Source: BOG-1112 sp964635325 (GTDB taxonomy: Bacteria > Bdellovibrionota_B > Oligoflexia > Oligoflexales > Bog-1112). Taken from it: a DNA stretch of 64,000 nt. Location of the stretch: assembly GCA_964635325.1 (NCBI GenBank), contig CAZWOL010000003.1, positions 1 to 64,000 of the forward strand, in the 5' to 3' direction. Numbering within the stretch: the first letter of the stretch is position 1; each line of letters opens with the position of its first letter. The translations under genes and the position numbers were made by a program. The notes below the pieces were generated by a model. That model was given only the letters and a program-made list of their open reading frames with translations. It was not told the origin of the DNA and ran no database searches. Below, piece after piece: positions 8,874 to 18,222 of this stretch.

Positions 8874-10865
8874 ATGCGAAATATCTTTCGATTCAGATGG
8901 TCTCTGCTGTCTATTTTTATATTCTGCCTTGGTATCTTTTGTTTTTTTTTACTGGTAACTGAATCACCAACACTGTGGAGTGCACGCTCTCTCCGTGCCG
9001 TACCTTGTAAAATTGAAGCAGAGAGAGATTCCATTGTAATTTACAAATCTGTTCGATGTTATCAAGCCAAATTTCTAAAAGAAATTAACTTAGAACTAAA
9101 AAATGATAGTAAAATCTCATCAAGTTTGACAGTTCAATTTAAAGAAAAGACAGGAACCCGACTTTCGTTTTTATATGCAGGAGATGGGCATGCAACTCTC
9201 CGAATTTTTGATGACACTGCTCGTGAAATTGGAAGTCTTCGAGATGGCCCTTCCAATGCAATGAACCGCAGCCCAGAATTTGTCTATCTTGATTTACCAG
9301 CCAAGATAAAATCTGTAGATATTCGAATATTTGGCAATGCTGGATACGGAGTGATTCGCAACTTAAAAGTAGCATACATGCCTATAGCTCAATTAAAAAC
9401 GGAGGCCGTACAAAGCACTAAATTGAGTTCAAGATGGCTTTATTTTATATCTTCCGGACTGCTTTTGATTAGTCTATTAATTTTAATTCGATTATTTCCA
9501 GATATGAAAATTATTCACTACATAACTTTGACAGTAGCATTCTTCTTTCTTATTCTTTATTCAGGTTCTCCATTTGGGTCTGGGTCTGGAGTTTATGATG
9601 GTTTCGATGATGCTTCTTACCTTTCATGGGCACACAATATAGGCTACAAACATTCATTAAACATGAGAGAAGCCTTGGTAGAAACTGCTGCCAAAGATAA
9701 TATTCATACTTGGGGTACTGGGCTCTTCTTGGCTCCAGCATTTTTTATAATGAAATATTTTGACTTAGATAATTCTCATCAAGGATATAATGCGACTGCA
9801 TTTGGTTTAGTAAACTCTCTAAGTATCTTGCTTTCTTTCTTTTCTGTCCTCATTTTTTTCGCGGCTTTCACCTTGATATTCCCAACATATTTAGCTGGAG
9901 TTTTGAGCCTTTGGACTGTTGTGGCGACGTCTCTCATCAAGTGGACATTTTTTAGAAATTTCTTTTCTCACACTCCGGAAGCACTAACTCTGGCATGTTT
10001 CACATATTTTTTTATTAGGATGTATGTTACGCAAGATAGAAGCTGGAGCCTCGTATACGCTATGATGTCTGTGATCATCATTATTCCACAGATACGTCGA
10101 GAGAATTTGATAATAGGCCTATTACCTCTATGGTATGAATTTTTTCAGCGACAAAGCCTATGGAGTTTTGTCACTCGTTCATTCTTACTTTTAGGTGCAT
10201 CTATTTTTGCAATTCTCTTGCTTCAATATTCTAATTTATGGACAACTGTATCCGGATTTTGGACTAATCCAACTGCATACCTTTTAAAAAGCCCCGACAT
10301 TCTAGCAAATATAAAAGCCAATTTAGGGACTGTTTTTACAGATCGGTATACTGGTTTTTTTCCAACACTAAATGTTTTTCCATTTTTAGCTCTTTATGGG
10401 GCATATAAAACCAAAATGAAATATTCGCTCCCTTTTGTTGTTATTGTTCTGGGATACTTGTTTATGTGTTTAATTCATTTGTCCCCCAATGGGGCTGAAT
10501 GGCAAAATAGGTTTTTCTTAAAGTTTACTCCTATTCTCCTAGCGGGAACAGGTTTTGCCATTGTTCAGATGCCAGTAAAAATCAGATGGTTTGCACTTAC
10601 AGCTGTTATCGCAAGCGGTTTATATCAATTTAATTTGTACAAAGAAAACCTTCCAGAGCAGTTTCCTGTTTATGTAGATCTACTGACAGATCTACAGATT
10701 TTAGGAGGATTCAATGGTTTTGCGACAAAATTTGTGACATTTGAATCTTGGGGCTCTCCATTGGCTCTAATTTACATCATTATATTCCTTTTAGTTATTT
10801 TTAATTTGAGCCTAGCTATGACCAAATATACTAATTATCTTAATCGAAAAACAAAAAACTCATAG
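8874..10865 (+). CDS. Large polytopic membrane protein, GT-C/GT39-like
   Basis: 663 residues from an ATG with AAGGA six bases upstream. A TTG 18 bases earlier would also be in frame. An N-terminal helix (SLLSIFIFCLGIFCFFLL) is followed by a soluble, beta-rich section (about 35-185) that resembles a carbohydrate-binding or jelly-roll insert. About ten helices follow. After the second helix comes GSGSGVYDGFDDASYLSWAH, an acidic first-loop motif, then DNIHTWGTGLFLAPAFF, both typical of lipid-phosphosugar GT-C enzymes. The neighbours on the same strand are UDP-xylose enzymes, a methyltransferase and a dolichyl-phosphate-mannose-synthase-like GT2, the usual supplier of polyprenyl-phosphate sugars for GT-C enzymes. 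Exact sugar unknown. Confidence 0.72.
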   Translation: MRNIFRFRWSLLSIFIFCLGIFCFFLLVTESPTLWSARSLRAVPCKIEAERDSIVIYKSVRCYQAKFLKEINLELKNDSKISSSLTVQFKEKTGTRLSFLYAGDGHATLRIFDDTAREIGSLRDGPSNAMNRSPEFVYLDLPAKIKSVDIRIFGNAGYGVIRNLKVAYMPIAQLKTEAVQSTKLSSRWLYFISSGLLLISLLILIRLFPDMKIIHYITLTVAFFFLILYSGSPFGSGSGVYDGFDDASYLSWAHNIGYKHSLNMREALVETAAKDNIHTWGTGLFLAPAFFIMKYFDLDNSHQGYNATAFGLVNSLSILLSFFSVLIFFAAFTLIFPTYLAGVLSLWTVVATSLIKWTFFRNFFSHTPEALTLACFTYFFIRMYVTQDRSWSLVYAMMSVIIIIPQIRRENLIIGLLPLWYEFFQRQSLWSFVTRSFLLLGASIFAILLLQYSNLWTTVSGFWTNPTAYLLKSPDILANIKANLGTVFTDRYTGFFPTLNVFPFLALYGAYKTKMKYSLPFVVIVLGYLFMCLIHLSPNGAEWQNRFFLKFTPILLAGTGFAIVQMPVKIRWFALTAVIASGLYQFNLYKENLPEQFPVYVDLLTDLQILGGFNGFATKFVTFESWGSPLALIYIIIFLLVIFNLSLAMTKYTNYLNRKTKNS

Positions 10866-10877
10866 GGCAATGAAATA

Positions 10878-11594
10878 ATGTCGACCGAATACCAAGGTAC
10901 AAATGAGCTTTTGCTTCTTGATCGCTTAGAACGTTACAATGGACAAATTTGCAAAAAAATTAAAAAATACATTACAAATCCTCAGACCAAGATATTAGAT
11001 TTTGGAGCTGGGATCGGTAGTCTTGCAAAAATTCTTCGAAGAGACGGATTTTCTGTCAGATGCTTGGAAATCGATCCAACGCTTAAAAAGGTATTATACG
11101 ATCAAGGATTTGATACTATTTCAGATCTTGCAGATATTCCAGAAAACTCTCTCGAATTTATTTATTCTAGCAATGTCTTAGAACATATTGAAAATGATCT
11201 TGAAACATTACGTGTTATGCATAAAAAATTAAAACCTAAAGGCAAGCTGTTTCTTTACTTGCCAGCGTTTGAATGTCTTTACACAGATTTTGATAAGAAA
11301 ATTGGTCATTTTCGGCGCTATGAACATAAGAGTCTCCTTAAAAAAATGGAAGACAGTGGATTCATTGTAAAAGAGTGGGGCTATGCAGATTCTTTAGGTT
11401 TTTTTGCCACCTACATCCTAAAAAAATTAAAGCGTGGAGATAATCTCATTACCAAAAGAAAATTATTCCTATATGACCAAATAATTTTTCCAATATCAGC
11501 TATTTTAGATAACGCTTTTAGAGGTTTTTTAGGTAAGAATATTTATATTTTTGGCGAAAAAATTGAACAGGTGAATGATGGCACACAAAATTAG
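10878..11594 (+). CDS. Class I SAM-dependent methyltransferase
   Basis: 238 residues. The SAM-binding motif I is KILDFGAGIGSLAKIL (about 38-53), followed by the acidic end of strand two (RCLEIDP). Motif IV/V is EFIYSSNVLEHIENDLETL and post-I is KLKPKGKLFLYLPAFECLY, as in the Methyltransf_11/23 families. Enzymes of this kind methylate sugars, lipids or small molecules. Here the gene sits 12 bp after the membrane protein and overlaps the GT2 gene by 20 bp, so an O-methylation in the glycan or its lipid carrier is likely. The later phrase FDKKIGHFRRYEHKSL is common in polysaccharide-cluster methyltransferases. Substrate not determinable. Confidence 0.85.
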   Translation: MSTEYQGTNELLLLDRLERYNGQICKKIKKYITNPQTKILDFGAGIGSLAKILRRDGFSVRCLEIDPTLKKVLYDQGFDTISDLADIPENSLEFIYSSNVLEHIENDLETLRVMHKKLKPKGKLFLYLPAFECLYTDFDKKIGHFRRYEHKSLLKKMEDSGFIVKEWGYADSLGFFATYILKKLKRGDNLITKRKLFLYDQIIFPISAILDNAFRGFLGKNIYIFGEKIEQVNDGTQN

Positions 11595-12339
11595 TCTGAT
11601 TATTCCTATCTATTGCGAAGCTCAACACCTTCGTGATTTTTTACAATTGATCGATGAAATTCAATTTTCAATTCCAAAGGAACTTGTCTTCATCGATGAT
11701 AAATCCAAAGATAACTCTTTAGAGATTTTAGAAAGTTTTCCATTCAAATCGGAAGTACAAATTCTGAAATCAGAAATAAATAAAGGAAAAGGAGCTGCAC
11801 TTCGCGAGGGAATTAAGCATGCTTCAGGAACAATTATTGGAATTCAAGACGCAGATTTTGAATATGATCCAGCTGATATTCATCAAATTTTAGATATGTT
11901 TATTCATAGAAATGCAGACGTAGTTTTTGGCAGTCGTTTTAAGAAAAATGCGCTGCAAGTTCATCGAACTTTTCATTATATGATCAATCGTCTCCTAACC
12001 CTTCTCAGCAACATTCTTTGTGGTTTATATCTGACAGATATGGAAACTTGCTACAAGTTTTTCAAAGCGGATATTATCAAGGGAATTAATTTGGAATCGA
12101 ATCGGTTTGGATTTGAACCTGAAATAACTGCAAAAATAGCGCGGCTTAAAACCCGTTTTTTTGAAGTACCAATTTCCTATTTTCCACGAACTTATTTGGA
12201 AGGTAAGAAAATAACTTGGAAGGACGGTTTTGCCGCTCTGAGACACATTATCTATTTCAACATTTTCGCACCGAAAAAACCCTTCTTCAAAAACGAATTA
12301 CCCGCGTTTTATAAGCCGAAAAACGTACAATTTCTCTAA
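11575..12339 (+). CDS. GT2 glycosyltransferase, polyprenyl-phosphate sugar synthase-like
   Basis: 254 residues. GT-A fold with ISLIIPIYCEAQHL at the N-terminus, the nucleotide-binding LVFIDDKSKDNS, and the metal-binding motif in IGIQDADFEYDP. It continues with DVVFGSRF, DMETCYKFFKADI and EPEITAKIARLKTRFFEVPISY, the pattern of DPM1/GtrB-like enzymes that load a sugar on polyprenyl phosphate at the inner membrane. No C-terminal helices are present, so it is the soluble DPM1-like form. Two ATGs in tandem (11575, 11578) can serve as start. It overlaps the methyltransferase by 20 bp, and its stop overlaps the convergent acyl-CoA oxidase stop by 4 bp. It probably feeds the GT-C-like membrane proteins of this locus. 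Confidence 0.88.
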   Translation: MMAHKISLIIPIYCEAQHLRDFLQLIDEIQFSIPKELVFIDDKSKDNSLEILESFPFKSEVQILKSEINKGKGAALREGIKHASGTIIGIQDADFEYDPADIHQILDMFIHRNADVVFGSRFKKNALQVHRTFHYMINRLLTLLSNILCGLYLTDMETCYKFFKADIIKGINLESNRFGFEPEITAKIARLKTRFFEVPISYFPRTYLEGKKITWKDGFAALRHIIYFNIFAPKKPFFKNELPAFYKPKNVQFL

Positions 12340-14222
12340 AACGACAGACTTGGTTGCTCGCTACTCCTGCGACTTGCTCCTACCCTCTTCTTCACCACCG
12401 CACGTGGTACGACCTCACCGCAGTTGTCTTTCTCAAGCAAGTTGAACGATACGTAGTCACGAGCGATTGGGGCGTGGATGAGATGCTCGGGGATGCCAAA
12501 AGCTTCGATAAGGTAGCTGATGAAGGGGCAGAGATCCGCACAGAGCTTGCTGATTTGACGGTCAAGATTGCGCGCCTGGCTCCGTGAGAGAAGACCTTCG
12601 ACAAGAAAAAATGCTAGGTCGTCTTTGATCGCTTGAAATGCGTAGAGGCGTGCAAGTTTTTCGATCACAGGATCGTCGAGGTCGGGATTTTGCAAGGCTT
12701 CGACGAAGGCATTGAGTGTAAAACGTTCTGCAAAAGCACGGGCCATTGCTTGAACGGTATTGGACTCTTCTGTCATCCAAGTTGTAAAAGCCTTTTCTTT
12801 GCCTTTCCAGTTTGCTTTCTGCATGCGCAGAGCCAATTTTGCGGTGTGAATCTGCTCGCGTCGTTCGAAGAGGTTGAGACAGTCTTGGAGTGTTGTGAGC
12901 TTGCCACGAATGAATTTGAGTAGCATTGAGCTTTGAAGTTTGAGCAACTGCAATGGTGTAACTTGCGAGAGTAATTCTTTTGCAACCTTTTGCATCAGAA
13001 CCGCATTGTCTCCTTCTGCAGTCAGACCAGCATGAGCACCAGCAAGTAGCTCTTGGAACATATTTGCAGCAAGGAATCCCTGACCTCCGCAACGTTCACG
13101 ACAAGTTGTGATTGTATTTTCGGCATGCCATGTAACCAAAGCTTTGATAGCACAGCAGCGAATGATCTGATCTTTGGTGGTGTCGTGAAACGAGTATTCA
13201 TTTTTGACTTGGTTCAGAGCAAAGTTAAGTGCATAGGTCCTAGCGAGTAAGGGCATCAAAGCATTGCGTTGCAGTTGGAAGTTGATCAGTGGCCAGCTGC
13301 TACGTCCATCAACACCCATCGCTTTGCGTTTTTGACTGTAGCGCAACGTAATGAGCAATGCCATTTTGGATGCACTTAGGGACATCGATGCTATGCAGAC
13401 GCGACCGCTCAGAAGTTGGTCGGCCATCTTGAGAAAGCGATTGCGTTTGCCATGGATTGGGGATTGGTAGTTTCCGTTGTCGTCGATCGTTGCAAAGCCT
13501 GATAGCAAGTGGTCTTTGGGTACTTGAACATTGTCAAACCACAAGCGAGCGTTGTCGACACCGTTAAGACCGAATTTTGCCCCCATATCTTGAACCGTCA
13601 CTCCCGGTACTGGACTCAGATCGTCCTGACGAATACGTACGAGAAATGCATGAACTCCGTAAGACTGAGTCTCGATACGTAGCTGCGCAAAAACGACAGC
13701 CCAGTGTGCATGGCAGTAGCCGTTGGTAATCCAGTATTTTTGCGAAAGTGTGGTCGGTGTATTGATCGTGAAGCTTTGATCTTCGACATTGTAGGTTGCT
13801 TCGCATTCCATCTCGACTGCGTTATTGCCAAAGCCGAGTTCGGTGAGAGCAAAGCATCCGACTGCATCGAGTTTGTTAGCTTGGTCAATGAGGCTGTGCC
13901 AGCGCTCTCGGTTGGCAAATTTTAGGAGTGTTCCTCCAAATAAATTCGCCTGTACGGTCAATTTCGTAACAAACGAACCATCGATAAGTGCACATACATC
14001 ATGCAGAGCAAAAATACGACGCGGGTCTTTTTCAAAATCATAGAGATTGACGAGACCGGCTTGGAAGAGCTTGCGGAGGCGTTTGTAGGCAAGCTCTTTT
14101 TGTTCGTTCTGAGAAATATCTAAGCGAGGTGTGTAGATAGGATCAGAGAAAAGAAGCTTGAGTTTTTCTCTAAACTCATGATTGTCGTTTTCAAGTATTG
14201 CGTTGAGTCTTTTTAGCTTCAT
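12336..14222 (-). CDS. Acyl-CoA oxidase / acyl-CoA dehydrogenase-superfamily flavoenzyme
   Basis: 628 residues, longer than ordinary acyl-CoA dehydrogenases (about 380) and close to acyl-CoA oxidases. The FAD/substrate segment reads GCFALTELGFGNN (about 122-134). The catalytic glutamate is expected in GLTAEGDNAVLMQKVAKELL at Glu403, preceded by CRERCGGQGF, a signature more typical of acyl-CoA oxidases. The extra C-terminal helical domain (about 415-610) also matches the oxidase layout. Oxidases pass electrons to O2 and release H2O2, but some bacterial members may act as dehydrogenases, so the electron acceptor is uncertain. GGGAG precedes the ATG. Base composition is clearly richer in G+C than the glycan locus next door. 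Confidence 0.85.
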   Translation of the reverse strand: MKLKRLNAILENDNHEFREKLKLLFSDPIYTPRLDISQNEQKELAYKRLRKLFQAGLVNLYDFEKDPRRIFALHDVCALIDGSFVTKLTVQANLFGGTLLKFANRERWHSLIDQANKLDAVGCFALTELGFGNNAVEMECEATYNVEDQSFTINTPTTLSQKYWITNGYCHAHWAVVFAQLRIETQSYGVHAFLVRIRQDDLSPVPGVTVQDMGAKFGLNGVDNARLWFDNVQVPKDHLLSGFATIDDNGNYQSPIHGKRNRFLKMADQLLSGRVCIASMSLSASKMALLITLRYSQKRKAMGVDGRSSWPLINFQLQRNALMPLLARTYALNFALNQVKNEYSFHDTTKDQIIRCCAIKALVTWHAENTITTCRERCGGQGFLAANMFQELLAGAHAGLTAEGDNAVLMQKVAKELLSQVTPLQLLKLQSSMLLKFIRGKLTTLQDCLNLFERREQIHTAKLALRMQKANWKGKEKAFTTWMTEESNTVQAMARAFAERFTLNAFVEALQNPDLDDPVIEKLARLYAFQAIKDDLAFFLVEGLLSRSQARNLDRQISKLCADLCPFISYLIEAFGIPEHLIHAPIARDYVSFNLLEKDNCGEVVPRAVVKKRVGASRRSSEQPSLSF

Positions 14223-14490
14223 GAGGGTCTCCCTGGATCACAAATATAGCAGCTAGGATCTCGTCAGGGGTTAATCTGGGACCTTCCGAAAAGTATCGCA
14301 AGTGTTTTTTGGTGGCCGTAGGCTAGTAGCTATTGATCTCTGCATAGCTAATCTCATCCTACAGATTGGCTAAACAGAGACCCCACTCTCTAGGGGTACC
14401 TAAGCCCAGGCGTTCTCTGCTACCTTCGACAAGCGCCCAATACTCATCTTTCTTTGCGTCGCTTAAAAAAGAGTGACCTACAAGGTGGCA

Positions 14491-15732
14491 TTATTTGTAG
14501 CTGCGAAGATTAAGAGCAAGAATGGCAGAGGCTGCAAGACAGACTGGAATGATCGTAAGTGCAGCATGGAAGGCTTCGCTTGTGTAGGTTTCCACACCAA
14601 CGACGCTCGTACCACTGACTCCAACTAGAATGAAGGCAATCAGAGGCTGCAAGAGTGGGCCACTAAGCATGGTGATCATGTTGGTCATACCCATCGCTAC
14701 GCCTTGGATGGAGGGTGACAGAACACGATTGATGAGTACAAAGGGAATTTGGTAGACCGTTGCAAAGATACCTAGACCAAACATCATGAATCCCACTGTC
14801 GAAGGGGACTTTGGTCCATACAGAATCAGAAGCATAAAGCATAGGGTACCGACTGCTCCACAGAACATCAGCGTTGCGACACGTACAGAAATAGCCAGAC
14901 GTCCGATGAATGGGCTTCCGGTTGCAATGCCTACAAAAATCATCGACACTGCCGAACTTGCACTCACCAAATCCATATGCGTTGTATTCATAAAGAACGG
15001 GATAGCCCACAAACCCGCAAAGCTTGTGACGACAGAAAAGACAGCAAATGCATAAAGGCCACCGAACCATACCGCTTTGGAACGTACAACAATCTTAAGA
15101 GCATCGATAAGTGGCACACGATTGGCACCTTCAAAGTTTTCTTCGCGTTTGGAAAATGTCAGAATAGCAATCGCAATGACAAAGGCTATGCTACCACAAA
15201 GGTACATTACCGCACGCCAGTTGTAGGCTACGACCATACGTGAAAATAAAGCATTGGCTCCTGAAACACCACACATGGCAATGAATTCACACAAAGCCAT
15301 GAGTAGGGGAAAAAGTTTGGGTCCAAACCAACGACCGGTTGCAACAACGAGACCTATAAAGGCAAATGCAGAACCAAAGCCCATCAAAATGCGTGCAGCG
15401 ATGGCAAAAGGGACAGAGGTAGCCAGAGCAAAAAGTATACACGATACTGCAATGAGGCTCAGTGCTGATGAGGAGACTTTGCGCACACCAAAGCGATCAA
15501 AGATGAATCCGACAGGGATCTGCACAAGTAGATAGGAGTAGTAGAAACTTGAGGAAAGTAGGCTCAGTCCCTTTGCATCGATGTCGAAGCTCTGTTTGAT
15601 GCTCGTAGCAAGGATGCTAATGATGCCCTGCAGAGAGAATTGGAAAACGCAAAAAACAGTGAGCAAAAACCAGCCAATCCAGTGGCGTTGCGCAGACCAA
15701 AAGGCATGCAATCTATTTGAAATCGTGGGCAT
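14491..15732 (-). CDS. Major facilitator superfamily transporter
   Basis: 413 residues with about twelve hydrophobic helices. The loop 2-3 signature reads GFIFDRFGVRKVSS (about 77-90), matching the MFS G-x-x-x-D-R-x-G-x-R pattern. AARILMGFGSAFAF lies in helix four. After the fifth helix comes RMVVAYNWRAVMYLCG, as in anion or organic-acid carriers of the 12-helix type. The substrate cannot be told from sequence. The gene follows the small DUF4389 gene by 58 bp on the same strand, so the two may be co-transcribed. The 268 bases after its stop hold a small hairpin (ACCCC/GGGGT near 14380-14397) but no T-run and no recognisable gene. Confidence 0.88.
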   Translation of the reverse strand: MPTISNRLHAFWSAQRHWIGWFLLTVFCVFQFSLQGIISILATSIKQSFDIDAKGLSLLSSSFYYSYLLVQIPVGFIFDRFGVRKVSSSALSLIAVSCILFALATSVPFAIAARILMGFGSAFAFIGLVVATGRWFGPKLFPLLMALCEFIAMCGVSGANALFSRMVVAYNWRAVMYLCGSIAFVIAIAILTFSKREENFEGANRVPLIDALKIVVRSKAVWFGGLYAFAVFSVVTSFAGLWAIPFFMNTTHMDLVSASSAVSMIFVGIATGSPFIGRLAISVRVATLMFCGAVGTLCFMLLILYGPKSPSTVGFMMFGLGIFATVYQIPFVLINRVLSPSIQGVAMGMTNMITMLSGPLLQPLIAFILVGVSGTSVVGVETYTSEAFHAALTIIPVCLAASAILALNLRSYK

Positions 15733-15790
15733 AAAATCTTCTGTAAATATGAAAGGACAATTGCGAAGTTAGCGACTATCAAGGTTCTTG

Positions 15791-16078
15791 TCAATTATTC
15801 TCAGGATTGGGCCAATCGGAGAAGGGGAAGGGTTTGGTCTCACTATTAAAAGTCAGAAATAGGCAAATCTGGTAGGCATAGCGACTGAGGCTTTTTGCAA
15901 AATAAAGAAGCTGCAGATTGGTCTGGTCTGAGATTAAAACAAGCACAAATTGTAAGAGGATGATACCTAGAAAGAGCAACTTCACTAGCCACAGGATGGC
16001 TAAAAAGAGCAGCATATAAAGGGCACGTACCCACTTGTCTTGCTGCTGAACACGGTCGAGAAGTTCGTTGTTGTCCAT
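15791..16078 (-). CDS. DUF4389 family small membrane protein
   Basis: 95 residues starting MDNNELLDRVQQQ. The chosen ATG has AAGGATG nine bases upstream; an ATG three codons earlier sits too close to it. The sequence WVRALYMLLFLAILWLVK, then ILLQFVLVLISDQTN, then LLYFAKSLSRYAYQICLFL and finally FNSETKPFPFSDWP follows the pattern of the DUF4389 family, widespread in proteobacteria. Two hydrophobic helices (about 18-55) put it in the inner membrane, with the conserved 'F-N-S-x-x-x-P-F-P-F-x-D-W-P' end in the cytoplasm. Function of the family is unknown. It diverges from the serine recombinase gene. Confidence 0.85.
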   Translation of the reverse strand: MDNNELLDRVQQQDKWVRALYMLLFLAILWLVKLLFLGIILLQFVLVLISDQTNLQLLYFAKSLSRYAYQICLFLTFNSETKPFPFSDWPNPENN

Positions 16079-16163
16079 AAGAAGCATCCTTGCGTTGCTT
16101 TATGTCAGAATTATATCATATTGCGAGCCAGAGAAGTCTCCATCACAATACAAGGTTGTCTTG

Positions 16164-16790
16164 ATGAAAAATGTTGCAGTTTACTACCGAGTCTCGACCG
16201 ACAAGCAGGATATCGCAAGTCAACAAACTGCGATCGAGACTTGGCTAAGCCATGTGCATCCCGACAAGCAGCCTAAGAGTGTGACCTATTTTAGGGACGA
16301 GGGTATTTCGGGGAAGACCGATAACAGACCTGCGTTTAAGCAAATGCTGGACCAAGCTTATGCAGGAAAAATCGATACGATCATCGTCTACCGCTTGGAT
16401 CGTTTTAGTCGTAATGCAACATCTGCAATACGTATGCTTCTTAATTTAGATGAAGTTGGAGTTGCGTTCATATCGGTTACCCAACCTGTTTTGAATCTCA
16501 GTCACGAAAACCCCTTTCGACGCACGATGCTTGCTGCATTTGCTGAAATTGCAGAGTTGGAACGAGATACTATCGTCGCTCGTGTGCATGCAGGCCTCAA
16601 GGCAGCACGCAAGCGTGGAGTGGTTCTCGGTCCCCCACGTAAGATCAACGAGGATATGCGTACGGAGGCGTACACTCTCCGTGCCAGCGGAAAAACCGTT
16701 CGTCAGATTGCTCACGAGCTTAAAATTAGCGTTGGATCGGTCTCCAAACTCCTCCAGAATTCTCCAAGCAATGCCGACCTTGTCGAATAG
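16164..16790 (+). CDS. Serine recombinase, resolvase/invertase family
   Basis: 208 residues from an ATG with AAGG eight bases upstream. The catalytic domain begins VAVYYRVSTDKQ with the nucleophilic serine (about Ser10). It continues with RDEGISGKTDNRPAF and the arginine motif YRLDRFSRN, and ends in the long E-helix FAEIAELERDTIVARVHAGL. A C-terminal helix-turn-helix (LRASGKTVRQIAHELKISVG) would bind a res or inversion site. Length fits small resolvases (about 180-210), not large integrases. No transposase, inverted repeat pair or plasmid gene was seen beside it, so it is either a chromosomal site-specific resolvase or a relic of a mobile element. It stands between a DUF4389 gene and an amino-acid permease. 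Confidence 0.9.
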   Translation: MKNVAVYYRVSTDKQDIASQQTAIETWLSHVHPDKQPKSVTYFRDEGISGKTDNRPAFKQMLDQAYAGKIDTIIVYRLDRFSRNATSAIRMLLNLDEVGVAFISVTQPVLNLSHENPFRRTMLAAFAEIAELERDTIVARVHAGLKAARKRGVVLGPPRKINEDMRTEAYTLRASGKTVRQIAHELKISVGSVSKLLQNSPSNADLVE

Positions 16791-16870
16791 CATTTGCATA
16801 ATTACTGACTTTCCCCTATAGCCATTCTTGTTTTCCAGCATCTTTTATTGTGCCGCAGGAGCTTTCATCG

Positions 16871-18094
16871 ATGACGAAGGTCTTGAAAATACTCAATGGT
16901 TCGTTTCTTGTCGCAGGCACTAGCATTGGTGGGGGCATGCTTGCTCTTCCCGTGCTCTGCGCACGCGTTGGTCTTCTACCATCACTGCTTGTTATGTTGG
17001 GTATTTGGATCTTCATGACCAGCACGGCACTGATCTATCTTGAGTGTTCGACCTGGATGGAACGCGATACGCATCTCGTCACGATGGCCTCTCGACTCTT
17101 AGGTAGCTGGGGCAAAAAAGTATGTTGGAGTGTCTTCATCTTCATCTGCTATGCCTCTCTTGTTGCGTATGTCTCGAGTGGGGGACGGATGATCCAAGAA
17201 TTCTTGGAAGCACGTTTTGCTCTGCATATGCCAGAGATTTTCCCCTACCTTCTTTATACGATGATCTTTGGGGGACTGATCTTTCTCAGCACACACCTTG
17301 TGAGTACGATCAATTCCATACTTTTTATTACGATGGTAAGTCTCTTTCTCTTGATGCTGCAGGGGGCCTGGAGTGTCGATTCGAATCTGCTCATTCGTCA
17401 GGATTGGGATCTACATGAGATTGTATCGTTGGTCCCTATGATGCTCTGTACTTTTAGTTTTCCAGGCATAGTGCCAGTGCTAGCGAGTTACCACAAAGGT
17501 GAGGTGCAACGCATTCGTCTATCCATACTCTGCGGTACTGGAATTACGGTTTTGACCTACACGATCTGGTTGATGACCATACTCGGTAATGTACCCTGGG
17601 AAGGTGCCCATGGTCTTCACTGGGCCCTCCTCAGTGACAAGCATGCCTGTGATAGTTTGGTGCATTTTCTCGACAATCCGTGGATCGACATGCTGGCCCA
17701 AGGCTTTGCTTTCTTGGCCCTTTCGACGTCATTTATTGGTCTGTCTGTGGGGCTAAGCCACTTTTTGGGGGATGCCTTCAACATTTCACAAAAAACTTGG
17801 GGAGGGTGCCTTGCGCTCTTTCTTATGATCATTATCCCTACCCTGGCTATTAAGTTTCAGTTCGAAAAGGTTTTTTTCAACGCTCTCAATATTTCGGGAG
17901 GGGTTGGGGATGCAATCCTAAGTGGTTTTTTACCTGCCCTTATGCTGTGGAGAGGCCGTTACATAGAAAATTTACCGAGTAAGTACCGCTTTTATGGCAA
18001 CAAACTGGTCTTAATGGTTATTTTCTTTCTATCGGCGTCCATTCTTAGCTATGAGGTCTTACGTTTGTTACGGCCTTTGTTCTTGCGAGCTTAG
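16871..18094 (+). CDS. Aromatic amino-acid permease, HAAAP family (TyrP/Mtr-like)
   Basis: 407 residues from an ATG preceded by AGGAG at nine bases; a GTG 21 bases earlier is less likely. Eleven hydrophobic helices. The first helix reads NGSFLVAGTSIGGGMLALPV, the substrate/ion motif of the hydroxy- and aromatic amino-acid permease family. Later SFPGIVPVLASYHKGE matches the conserved fifth-helix region. It would import tryptophan or tyrosine by proton symport at the inner membrane. The gene stands alone, 80 bp after the recombinase and about 130 bp before the ABC operon. A TCGCTC/GAGCGA stem (18132-18150) lies downstream but has no T-run. Confidence 0.88.
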   Translation: MTKVLKILNGSFLVAGTSIGGGMLALPVLCARVGLLPSLLVMLGIWIFMTSTALIYLECSTWMERDTHLVTMASRLLGSWGKKVCWSVFIFICYASLVAYVSSGGRMIQEFLEARFALHMPEIFPYLLYTMIFGGLIFLSTHLVSTINSILFITMVSLFLLMLQGAWSVDSNLLIRQDWDLHEIVSLVPMMLCTFSFPGIVPVLASYHKGEVQRIRLSILCGTGITVLTYTIWLMTILGNVPWEGAHGLHWALLSDKHACDSLVHFLDNPWIDMLAQGFAFLALSTSFIGLSVGLSHFLGDAFNISQKTWGGCLALFLMIIIPTLAIKFQFEKVFFNALNISGGVGDAILSGFLPALMLWRGRYIENLPSKYRFYGNKLVLMVIFFLSASILSYEVLRLLRPLFLRA

Positions 18095-18222
18095 CCGAAT
18101 TCACGTAGACGTTTTGAAGTGTGTAGCCAATTCGCTCGCATGCTGAGCGATAGCCAGCTTTGAATATAAAAAACAGACGACAACCTAGATCAACAGCTCG
18201 ATTTTATTCAGGATTATAAACC

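Noticed and set aside
12562..13092. 176-residue open frame inside the acyl-CoA oxidase gene
   Set aside because: It is in another frame on the same strand as a gene with intact motifs; its text is rich in Arg, Ser and Cys with no family-like pattern.
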